From: Brevibacillus aydinogluensis
GTDB taxonomy: Bacteria; Bacillota; Bacilli; Brevibacillales; Brevibacillaceae
Assembly (NCBI RefSeq): GCF_031954365.1
Contig: NZ_JAUSVZ010000003.1
DNA length: 64,000 nt
Direction: 5' to 3' (one strand)
Part shown: positions 49,176 through 57,269 of the stretch, piece after piece
Numbering within the stretch: the first letter of the stretch is position 1
Layout: every line of letters begins with the position of its first letter
The notes under the pieces: model-generated
The model's database searches: none
The model's input: the letters and a program-made list of their open reading frames with translations, nothing else
Told to the model about the DNA's origin: nothing
Translations under genes and position numbers: made by a program

Positions 49176-50309
49176 TCATACCTCCGTTTCCGCTTTACAT
49201 GTCAAGACTCGCTGGACCTGGAAATGCCGCCAGAGTTCGCCCGGGTCTTCACCGTTCAGGTAGGCGGTCATCATCCTGCCGGTAATTCCGCTGAGCAGGA
49301 TACCGTGCTGGGCGTGACCCGTCGCGACATGCAGTCCCTCCCACCCGGGCAGGGGGCCGATCAGCGGCATTCCGTCGCTGGACATTGGGCGCAATCCGAC
49401 AAATGTATCGTGAATCCTGGCTTGCACCAAGGCGGGAGCTGCGGAGAGCACTTTCAGCAGGTGCGTGATGCCCGCAACGGTGATTTCCTTGGCAAAGCCG
49501 GCGTGTTCCTGCGTCGCCCCGACGACGATGCGACCGTCCTTTTTCGGGACCAGATAGCCGCGTGCAGTGTTTATCAGACAAGGCAGAGCGAATCCCGCAA
49601 GCGAAACGACCAGCATCTGTCCCCGCAAAGGGGTCACCGGCAAATCAATGCCGACCAGCTTTAGCAGTTCCGGTGACCACGCTCCGTTCGCCAGAATCAC
49701 ATGCTCCGCGTAATAGTGCTCCATTCCGGCAGCCACCCCGATCACGCGCTGCCCTTCCGTCAAGAATGCGGTGACCGCCGTGTTTTCCTGCACAAGCACT
49801 CCGCGCTGGCGAGCAGCCTGCAGCACGGCTTTCAATAACAACCCCGGCGTGACGTGATACTCCTGTGGACTGCGCATGGCTCCGGTAACGCGCGGGGACA
49901 ACAGGGGCTGTTCCCGCCGCACCTGCTCTGGTTCCAGCCATTCTTCCTGCACTCCCAGTTGGCGACGTTCCTGATAGAGGGCAAACATCATGTCCCGTTC
50001 CTGCTCATTTGTCGCGATCCGGTACAGCGGGTGGCATTCCAGCCAGCAGTCTATCCCCGTTTCGTCTTCCAGTTGTTGAATAATTGTTCGCATCTCCGCA
50101 AGGCCTTGTACGGACAGATCGAGATACGGTCCCTTCCCGCTGCCTTCTGCAACAGTGGTCAGCAGCCCCGCCCTGGCGCCGGATGCCTCCCCGCCAGGCA
50201 GCCCGCGATCGAGCATCCGGACGCTGCGTCCGCTATGTGCCAGCAGATAGGCAAGTACCGAGCCGACAATCCCCGCACCGACTACGATAACGTCAGATGT
50301 GCGTTCCAA
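49176..50309 (-). CDS. FAD-dependent amine/amino-acid oxidase (ThiO/DAO family)
   Basis: 377 residues from the TTG at 50309, six bases after GGGGGTGG; starts further upstream would overlap the preceding gene. Seen: FAD dinucleotide motif GAGIVG (11-16), the arginine-rich FAD segment GGEASGARAGLL, and the C-terminal GLRPMSSDGMPLIGP and GHAQHGILLS blocks typical of glycine oxidase ThiO and D-amino-acid dehydrogenases. Known: this family oxidises glycine or other amines to imine plus hydrogen peroxide or passes electrons to quinone. In this operon it may oxidise an amino acid attached to a peptide or a released product. No thiamine genes are nearby, so a housekeeping ThiO role is unlikely. Confidence 0.88.
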   Translation of the reverse strand: MERTSDVIVVGAGIVGSVLAYLLAHSGRSVRMLDRGLPGGEASGARAGLLTTVAEGSGKGPYLDLSVQGLAEMRTIIQQLEDETGIDCWLECHPLYRIATNEQERDMMFALYQERRQLGVQEEWLEPEQVRREQPLLSPRVTGAMRSPQEYHVTPGLLLKAVLQAARQRGVLVQENTAVTAFLTEGQRVIGVAAGMEHYYAEHVILANGAWSPELLKLVGIDLPVTPLRGQMLVVSLAGFALPCLINTARGYLVPKKDGRIVVGATQEHAGFAKEITVAGITHLLKVLSAAPALVQARIHDTFVGLRPMSSDGMPLIGPLPGWEGLHVATGHAQHGILLSGITGRMMTAYLNGEDPGELWRHFQVQRVLTCKAETEV

Positions 50310-50353
50310 GGGATACCACCCCCTTTTCGTCTTCTTTTCATTGGAGGAGCAAA

Positions 50354-52318
50354 TCAATAGAGATTGGTGAGATCAAACGGTCGATTCAGTTTGGTGTCCG
50401 GTTTGTCAATCGCGTACGAAATCAGCTCCTCCAGCTCCTCAGCGGAGAGGTCGTTCCAGCGGGACAGCGCCTTTTTCGCTTTTTCCGCCGCGTCCCCTGT
50501 CGGCTGCAGGTCCAGCGCTTCGCGGAGCACTTGTTCGGCCTCGAGGGTTCGTCCCTGTTTTCGCAGGCTCAGCGCACGGCCAAGCGCCACTTTGGGGAGA
50601 TTGTCTTCCTGCAGCAGTTTCTTCTTGGCGTCGATCGCCAGTTGATACCAATGGGCGGCTTCTTCGTACTGTCCTTCCCAGAAATACACGCCGGCCAGTC
50701 CTCGCGCGATCACGTCCTGGTAAAAGAGCGAATGCAGATCGCAGGCAAGCCGATAGCTGGCCGTAAGCGATGTGATCGCTTCCGCTACCTGCCGGTTCTT
50801 GTACTGCAGACCGCCTTTGCGGTAATAGTAGTGCTTGGCAAACACCGGTCCGGACGCTTTGAGAAACTTTTCAAAGAACATCCATTTGGCGATCGCCTTA
50901 TCCAGTTCTTTTCCGTATTCGTGCAGAACGGTGATGTTGGAGATCAGGTTGATTTTAATGTGGATCGCGTCGCTCGAGCGGTGTCCGTGTTTGATGTAGT
51001 CAAGCGCTTTGAGGCAGCACTCGTAGGCAGCGCTTCTGTTTTTCTCGTTCACGTACGTCAAGGCGCACAGGTTGTTCAACCAGGTCCGCTCAATGTCCGC
51101 CAGTTCTCCCTGCACGCCGGCGAGGCACTCCAGAGCCTGTGCGATGTAGTCGCGTCCCGTGACGGAGTCGTTCAGCCGTTTCGTGTACAACAACGCCAGG
51201 AAAAATTTGTTTTCCGCCGCCTGTACAGGGTCCGATACGAACTGCCCCCCGTATGTGAACACGTCAATCGCTGTCGGGAAGTCTCCCATATAGGCGTAGA
51301 GGATGCCGAGCAGATGAATGACTTCCACCCGGTTTTTTGTTGAAAACCTGGGAAGCATCGGCCACACCTGCGCGATCGCCCGCAGGGAGTGGTCGTGATT
51401 TTTTGTAAATACGGAAACTTCCGACAATTCCAGAACCGCTGTTTCGATCGCCTGCACATCGCCGCGCCGCAGCGCCTCGCGGAAGGCACGGGTTTTCTCA
51501 CGCTCCGCATTTGCCGCCGCAGCCGCCTCGCCCGCCGGTTGTCTCTCTCTTGCCGGGGCCTGGTACGCTTTGCCCTTTAGCGAGCAGAGGATTGCTCCTG
51601 TCTTTTCGGCGATCCGGTTCAAGAGGTCGATGCGGATCTTCGCCACGGGGAAAAACGCTACGTGTCCTGTTCCTGCGCCGGAAGCCGCCAGCACATCCGG
51701 CACGCCCTCCTCGTGCACTGTAGCGGTGATGGCAGCCGGGAGGGAGAAGAGGCATTGTGCCAGACGGGCTATGCACGTCAACGTGTGTTCATCCATCCGC
51801 TCCAGATGCTCAAAGTGAAACAAAATGCTCCGCTCCTGACGTCTCGCATATTTCACCAGAAGCGTTACGACCATCTGGGTGACGCGGAACATCTGCTCCG
51901 ACTCCTTGTGCAGTCGGCGGCGCGACGGAGCCACAGCGATGGCATCCAGGGCAGGTGCGGAGCGAAACTTCTCGTCGCTTCGCAATTCCGGCATCAGGTA
52001 CAGCACTTCAGATGCGACGCTTTTCAGCCATGCCTCTTCCCGCTTGTCATCCATCAGCACGCCAAGGGCTTCCCGAATCAGCGGCATCAGGGAACTGAAC
52101 CCCAGCGTATCGGACTCCGTTCCATCCACGACGAAAATCTTTACATCCATGTCTGCCAGGTTTTCCCTCACCGCCGCGATGCCATGCTCCACATCCAGCA
52201 GCCAGAACATGCTGTCATGGCCTCGCTCCTGCAAACGCCGCTTGAGCGTTTGCCACAAGGTTGGTGCATCCATTTCCCGCTGCGCTTTCAATCTCGACGT
52301 TTGGCTTTTCACCTTCAT
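50354..52318 (-). CDS. STAND-like ATPase remnant fused to TPR domain
   Basis: 654 residues from the ATG at 52318 (AGGGTG six bases upstream). Seen: the N-terminal 270 residues match the middle part of AAA/STAND ATPases, including ILFHFEHLERMDEHTLTCIARLA, which is the Walker B/sensor region (consensus EDLHWADEATL), but there is no GxxGxGKS/T P-loop before it. The rest (about 290-600) is TPR-like helical hairpins (NRVEVIHLLGILYAYMGDFPTAI). It is clearly related to the protein at 62281 over the TPR part (NLISNITV versus NLVSNMSV). No HTH is visible, so I would not call it a DNA-binding regulator. A scaffold or sensor role is an inference. Confidence 0.78.
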   Translation of the reverse strand: MKVKSQTSRLKAQREMDAPTLWQTLKRRLQERGHDSMFWLLDVEHGIAAVRENLADMDVKIFVVDGTESDTLGFSSLMPLIREALGVLMDDKREEAWLKSVASEVLYLMPELRSDEKFRSAPALDAIAVAPSRRRLHKESEQMFRVTQMVVTLLVKYARRQERSILFHFEHLERMDEHTLTCIARLAQCLFSLPAAITATVHEEGVPDVLAASGAGTGHVAFFPVAKIRIDLLNRIAEKTGAILCSLKGKAYQAPARERQPAGEAAAAANAEREKTRAFREALRRGDVQAIETAVLELSEVSVFTKNHDHSLRAIAQVWPMLPRFSTKNRVEVIHLLGILYAYMGDFPTAIDVFTYGGQFVSDPVQAAENKFFLALLYTKRLNDSVTGRDYIAQALECLAGVQGELADIERTWLNNLCALTYVNEKNRSAAYECCLKALDYIKHGHRSSDAIHIKINLISNITVLHEYGKELDKAIAKWMFFEKFLKASGPVFAKHYYYRKGGLQYKNRQVAEAITSLTASYRLACDLHSLFYQDVIARGLAGVYFWEGQYEEAAHWYQLAIDAKKKLLQEDNLPKVALGRALSLRKQGRTLEAEQVLREALDLQPTGDAAEKAKKALSRWNDLSAEELEELISYAIDKPDTKLNRPFDLTNLY

Positions 52319-52334
52319 CCGGCTCACCCTTTCA

Positions 52335-54782
52335 TTATGCGCGGAGGCACATTGTGCGAAATTCGCAGCAATAGCGCTCTCCGCCGTCGTCCAGCCACAG
52401 GTCGTTCGGTGCGGGCAGCATCTCGCTGAAGACAGCTGTCCGCGATTGCTTCAACAGTCCCTGCAGCATTTCCAAAAGGAAAACGTTCGCGAAATCGATG
52501 CAGAATGGTTTTCGCTCCCCTTCCACACGCACGAACACCCAATCCGGCATGCCTTCCTGCTCCTTGAGGCGATACACGTGCAGCATCAAATCGAAGGGGT
52601 GATCGCTTCCTTGTTCCACCCGCCAGGCGTCAGCATCCAATTCCCAGCGTGCCCGCTGCAGCAGTACACGCCCCATGACGATGCGCGGTGTGCGATTCCC
52701 TGTCTTCACTGTTCCAATTCCCAGGCGAGGATGCGAAAACAGGGCGACCGGGTCCAGCGGCTCCGCGTGCAGCGGCGGATACAAGCGCCACTCCTTGCCC
52801 GTCTGATCGTGCAGGTACACCTGCCCCTCCCGATTGGACACGTGCAATTCACCGGCCGGGATTACATGGTCGTCGATCTCCGGCAGGCGCGGCAGCAATT
52901 CAATCACCTTGCCGGGCAGCCGATAGGGGAAAATTTTTGTCTTGCGGTGGTAGGCGATCTGGGCCATATGCGGATACGCGCGCTGTCGTTTGGCCCACGC
53001 GTCGATCTCTTCCATCATTCGCTCCCGTTCCGGGTGGAAGCAGGCGGACGGGAACACCGCCGTCAAAAATTGCGGATGTGCTTCACCCACCACGATCTGT
53101 ACGTCATCACCGTCTGTAGGAATGAACATCAAATCGACGGAGAGAAAGTACGAATCCAGGTCGTCTTCCGCCTCTCCCACCGTCTGCCCCGTCCCTTCCG
53201 CGTCCAGATCGGCCGCCTGCAGGCAGATCGGCGTGGAAGGATCGCCTTCCTCAAACCGCTGCGCTGCCGCCCGCTGGAAGCTGGAGAGCGCCGGTTCGGG
53301 CAAATGTTGTTCGCCAGCGATCCGTGAGCGATGGTGGAGAAAGCGCAGGTAAGGCATCGTTCCTCGGCCGTTGGACCATTCATCCAACAGGCGGGCGGCG
53401 TCCTGCCGCTCTTGCCGGGATGTCTGGATCGCATCGGCACGCGCTGCCTCCAGTATCGGCTGCAGACTTTCTTCGAGCTGCGCCCAAAGCGTTCCGCCGA
53501 TCTCGATGGCTAGCGGGCCGTGCGCATCTTCAAACACGATGCTGCGGTCCGCGTACATCTCCCCCGCTTCGCGGGTCGCATCCCGCGCTGTCAACCGGGC
53601 GAACATCCGCTCCAACTCGCGCAGCCGCTCCTTTCGTTCCGGCCACCCGGTCGCTTCCAGCGTCCTGATCTCCTCTTGCAGGCGGAGCAGGTTGGCAATC
53701 CAGCCATCCCGCTGCGGAAACGACTGCGGTTGTTCCTTTAGCCACGTCAGTATCCAGGCGATCGGGTCTGCTTCTTCCCCGGGCAGGAGCGGGTGCAGAA
53801 TAATCGCTTGTTGCTGTGCGAGAAGTTTCCCCTCCGCCAAAACCGCGTCAAGCGGCTGCTGGAGCCGTTCGGCCATCTCGCGAAACGAGAGCGTGCCGTC
53901 CGCCAGCTCGTAGACGGCAGCGGCGAGTGCGGACAGGGTGGTCTCTCGTCCGCTCAAGCCTGAACGGAGCACGTGATCGTTCACGCGGCTGTACAGCGTG
54001 TGACGCCGCGGCCGTAAAAAGGGGGTGGCTCCCGGTTCTGAGCAAATCTTCTCGAGAAGCGTTTCCGCCGCCCAATAACTGCAAAACACGCGCCGCTCCC
54101 TGACAAACGGCACAGCCCATTCGTACACGACAGGCGCCTGCTGTTCGGGATTGGGCTTGGCGTAATCGATCGGACCAAAAAAGCTGTTCGTTTCGTTTTT
54201 CGCGCACAACCGCTGCAGATACGTGATCAATCTGCGTTCAAATCGCTTGTCGTCCGAGGTGCGTTCCCCGCGCGGATTTTCCAGGTAGCGCGTCACAGCC
54301 TCGTCAAAACGCGGATTCATCGACCACAACGCTTCCCGCAAGCGGGGCGAATGCAGCAACTGACGCAATCGGGCGCGCTTTTCTTTCATTTCCGACTCCG
54401 CGCACTCCCGGCCGGCCCGCTGCTGCTCGGCTGCCTGCTGCAGCAGATCATTCCAGGCTGCTACCTCGCGTCCGAGCTGATCGTACCCCTCTTCTTCCAC
54501 CGGGATGGCGGGGCATTGCAAGGTTTTCCGCTTTGCAAGCCCTTTGCGGATCTTGGACATCGTCGAGAGGAGGTGCCGCCGGTCCTGACCGTTTTTTTCG
54601 CGCACTACCAGGTGTTCAATCAAACGCACGATCGCAAGCCTTTGTTCATCCAGCCGTTTTTCGATCTCCAGCACGTTTTTTACGCACGCAAGCGTTTCGG
54701 TAAAGCGCAGACTTTCCAGCCAGTTGATTGGAAACCCGGCCCGCCGAACGATTACGTACGGCATAATCCGCCACTTGCTCAT
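52335..54782 (-). CDS. LanB-like glutamylation-domain protein / putative PEARL, paralogue 2
   Basis: 815 residues. Seen: VIVRRAGFP (10-18), KNETNSFFGP (195-204), YADRSIVFEDA, and a C-terminal SEMLPAPNDLWL...YCCEFRT block. It differs from the others in having SVDLM instead of SPDLM, and GEAH for the GE-x-H motif, so its substrate pocket may be altered. Length and the missing SpaB_C domain fit the PEARL class (known family trait); the amino acid it would add is unknown. Its start codon overlaps the stop of paralogue 3 (ATGA), so the two are translationally coupled. The next gene downstream is the ATPase-TPR gene 16 bases away. Confidence 0.8.
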   Translation of the reverse strand: MSKWRIMPYVIVRRAGFPINWLESLRFTETLACVKNVLEIEKRLDEQRLAIVRLIEHLVVREKNGQDRRHLLSTMSKIRKGLAKRKTLQCPAIPVEEEGYDQLGREVAAWNDLLQQAAEQQRAGRECAESEMKEKRARLRQLLHSPRLREALWSMNPRFDEAVTRYLENPRGERTSDDKRFERRLITYLQRLCAKNETNSFFGPIDYAKPNPEQQAPVVYEWAVPFVRERRVFCSYWAAETLLEKICSEPGATPFLRPRRHTLYSRVNDHVLRSGLSGRETTLSALAAAVYELADGTLSFREMAERLQQPLDAVLAEGKLLAQQQAIILHPLLPGEEADPIAWILTWLKEQPQSFPQRDGWIANLLRLQEEIRTLEATGWPERKERLRELERMFARLTARDATREAGEMYADRSIVFEDAHGPLAIEIGGTLWAQLEESLQPILEAARADAIQTSRQERQDAARLLDEWSNGRGTMPYLRFLHHRSRIAGEQHLPEPALSSFQRAAAQRFEEGDPSTPICLQAADLDAEGTGQTVGEAEDDLDSYFLSVDLMFIPTDGDDVQIVVGEAHPQFLTAVFPSACFHPERERMMEEIDAWAKRQRAYPHMAQIAYHRKTKIFPYRLPGKVIELLPRLPEIDDHVIPAGELHVSNREGQVYLHDQTGKEWRLYPPLHAEPLDPVALFSHPRLGIGTVKTGNRTPRIVMGRVLLQRARWELDADAWRVEQGSDHPFDLMLHVYRLKEQEGMPDWVFVRVEGERKPFCIDFANVFLLEMLQGLLKQSRTAVFSEMLPAPNDLWLDDGGERYCCEFRTMCLRA

Positions 54783-57265
54783 TCCTGATCCCCCACCGCA
54801 TCGGCATGATAGAAGACGGACGTCCGAAATTCGGCGCAGTAGCGGTTCCCCTCCGTATCCCGCAGCCAGAGATGTTCAGGACCCGGCAGCATTTCGGTGA
54901 CGATCGCCACCTGATCCTCCCGCATAAAGGACTCCCACATCTCCAGGAGGAAGTAGTTGTGAAAATCGATCAGGAACGGTTTCGGCTCCGTGCTTATTCT
55001 GACGTACACATACTCCGGCATCTTCAATTCCCTGCGCAGTTTCAACATGTCGTAAAACAGCTCGAACGAGGTGCCGGCATAGGTTTTCCGCCAGCGGTCG
55101 TCGCGGGTCACCTTCCATCGTTCGCGCTGGTACACCACGTCACCCAACACGATGCGCGGCGTCCAGTCGCCCAGGTCCACCCGAAAGGGAACGACTCTCG
55201 GGATCGCAAACCACTCGTGCGCCATGGAGTGCAGTTCGCCGTTGTACAGGCGGATCGCTTCCTGTTCCTCCGCCAGTATGAGCTGCAATTCTCCATCCGG
55301 ACTGACGTACAGTTCCGCAATTCCCTTTTTGTCGTGGCGGTCGCTGACAGACCGCGCTCTCATCTGAATGGTGTACCCCGGAAACTCAAACGGGATGATC
55401 TTCAAACGCTTGGAGCCGAGCATGTTTGCCATCGGCCGTCTGACGATCGCGGCCAGTTCCTGCCACATCCGCTCACGGACCTGCTCCTCCTCCGGGTGAA
55501 AGGACAACGCCCATCCCCACAGCAGCACGGTATCGTGAATTTCCCCGAGAATAAGCTGGTCGGCGACGGCTTCCCCCCCTGGTATCACCATCAAGTCCGG
55601 GGAGCAGAACAACGGGTCCTCGACGTCGGGGGCCTCCTCCCCCACCAGCGCAGCGATCTCGTCGGGGTCAAGCACCACGACGCGCTCACCGCTTTGTTCG
55701 GCAAGCTGGCGGACCCGTTCACCGAACTTCTCGGCAAACGAGCTGTGCAACGCGGCGAACTCCCGCGTCCACTGCTCCCATTTTTCATGCCGCATCGCAT
55801 CGGTCAGGAAGCGGATAAACGGAATCATGCGGTCGTGCTCGCCGTACAGTTCCCGAAATACCATTAGCGCGAACGTCCGATGAAGCTGTTTCAGTTCCAC
55901 AGCGTGCTTGGCCGCAATCTGCAACACGGGGCGCAACCGCTGTTCCCACTGGCGGCGGGTTTCGACGCTCATCCGCAGATGGGCGAGCTGCCCCCGGCAC
56001 TCTTCGTAAAACAGCGTACGGTCCGCGTACATGCGACCGCCACTGCGTTCAGTTGCCTGCCCGGTCAGTTCCTGGAAGATTCTGTTTGCCTCTCCCAGCA
56101 TCTGCTCTTTTGCAGCGACGTCCCCGTCCGAATACTTGTTTTTCAGCTCCAGCAGCCGCCGCACCGCTTGGCGCCACGTAACCACTTCCGGATCGTCCGT
56201 CTGCACGCACTGCATCTCGTGCATCAGCCATTCGAGCGTGCGGGTGGCGGTGATTGGCACTTCCCATGCCAGGTTGATCAGCTTTTGCTGCTCCAAACCG
56301 AAGAGCCTTTCCCTGAGCTGTTCTTCTGACATCTCCACTTCCCGCATCATTTGCTCCACCGTCCGCGTGCCGTCGGCCAGATGCAGCAGCTCGTAGTCAG
56401 CAGAAGGGAGCTTGGATCGTTTTTGTGTCAGCGCGTTTTGAATCGTTCCATCGTCTCGCAGGCGATAGAGAAAGCTGCGTACAGGTCTCAGCCGGGTAAA
56501 CACACTTGGCAGGCGGGAAAACGTCTCCGCAAGCGTTTGGACAGCCCAATAGGCCATGAATGTCTCCCTGTGCTGCAGGGCAGGCGTCCAGTTGTAGCGG
56601 ATATCGGGCCGCTTTAGGGAGACGTCCGGATCGTGCGAGGCGCAGTCGTCTGCAAAGCAGCCGTAGTTGATCGGTCCAAAGAAACTGGTCGTTTCATTTT
56701 TGCCGACCATGCGCTGGAGATAGGCGACAAGCTGCCGCTCCAAACGTTTGGTCTCCGCGTTCCGTTCTTCACCCGATGCATGCAGGTAGGCCAGCAGCCC
56801 TTTTCTGTACATATGGGGACTGGAGAGGAAGACCGCCTCCTGAAAACGCGGGTTGGAGACGAGGGCGCGCAATTCGCGCCGCTTTTCCTGCAGTTCTGCT
56901 TCAAACACACGGACAGCGGCCGCCTTGGCAGCGTGAAGGGCGTCCAGCTTTTGGTTCCAGTCTGCCGCCGTCTCCGCAGGTCCGCCGTGCTGCCTGATCC
57001 ATTCCAACTCCTCCGCGGTAATCGCCTGCATTTTGCCGATTGATTTTTTCAGCCTCTTCCAGCGCAGTGCGACATCCCGGTCCCTCAGCCAGTCACTGCC
57101 GTGTTCCCGGAAGGAACTGAGCACGCGATTCAACTGTTCTTCCTTTTCAAACAAGTCCTCAATGGCCTGCACTGTTCTCGAAAACCGAAGACGCTCGATG
57201 TCAGAAAAGGCGAACCCGGTACTCCGCAGGATAAAATCATTGGCCAGTTTCCACTCTCCGCTCAT
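54779..57265 (-). CDS. LanB-like glutamylation-domain protein / putative PEARL, paralogue 3
   Basis: 828 residues. Seen: FILRSTGFAF (11-20), KNETTSFFGP (189-198), YADRTLFYEEC, CSPDLMVIP, GEIH and the C-terminal TEMLPGPEHLWLRD...YCAEFRT block. It carries all family motifs in their common form and so is probably functional. The ATG at 57265 has GAGGAG eight bases upstream and lies four bases after the stop of paralogue 4. As with its neighbours, the inferred activity is aminoacyl-tRNA-dependent extension or glutamylation of a peptide; a genuine dehydratase would need a separate elimination protein, which is not seen. Confidence 0.82.
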   Translation of the reverse strand: MSGEWKLANDFILRSTGFAFSDIERLRFSRTVQAIEDLFEKEEQLNRVLSSFREHGSDWLRDRDVALRWKRLKKSIGKMQAITAEELEWIRQHGGPAETAADWNQKLDALHAAKAAAVRVFEAELQEKRRELRALVSNPRFQEAVFLSSPHMYRKGLLAYLHASGEERNAETKRLERQLVAYLQRMVGKNETTSFFGPINYGCFADDCASHDPDVSLKRPDIRYNWTPALQHRETFMAYWAVQTLAETFSRLPSVFTRLRPVRSFLYRLRDDGTIQNALTQKRSKLPSADYELLHLADGTRTVEQMMREVEMSEEQLRERLFGLEQQKLINLAWEVPITATRTLEWLMHEMQCVQTDDPEVVTWRQAVRRLLELKNKYSDGDVAAKEQMLGEANRIFQELTGQATERSGGRMYADRTLFYEECRGQLAHLRMSVETRRQWEQRLRPVLQIAAKHAVELKQLHRTFALMVFRELYGEHDRMIPFIRFLTDAMRHEKWEQWTREFAALHSSFAEKFGERVRQLAEQSGERVVVLDPDEIAALVGEEAPDVEDPLFCSPDLMVIPGGEAVADQLILGEIHDTVLLWGWALSFHPEEEQVRERMWQELAAIVRRPMANMLGSKRLKIIPFEFPGYTIQMRARSVSDRHDKKGIAELYVSPDGELQLILAEEQEAIRLYNGELHSMAHEWFAIPRVVPFRVDLGDWTPRIVLGDVVYQRERWKVTRDDRWRKTYAGTSFELFYDMLKLRRELKMPEYVYVRISTEPKPFLIDFHNYFLLEMWESFMREDQVAIVTEMLPGPEHLWLRDTEGNRYCAEFRTSVFYHADAVGDQE

Positions 57266-57269
57266 CGAT

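Noticed and set aside
50354..52318. Calling this protein a LuxR/MalT-type transcription activator
   Set aside because: No helix-turn-helix is visible at either end and no P-loop is seen; only the Walker B region and TPRs are supported.
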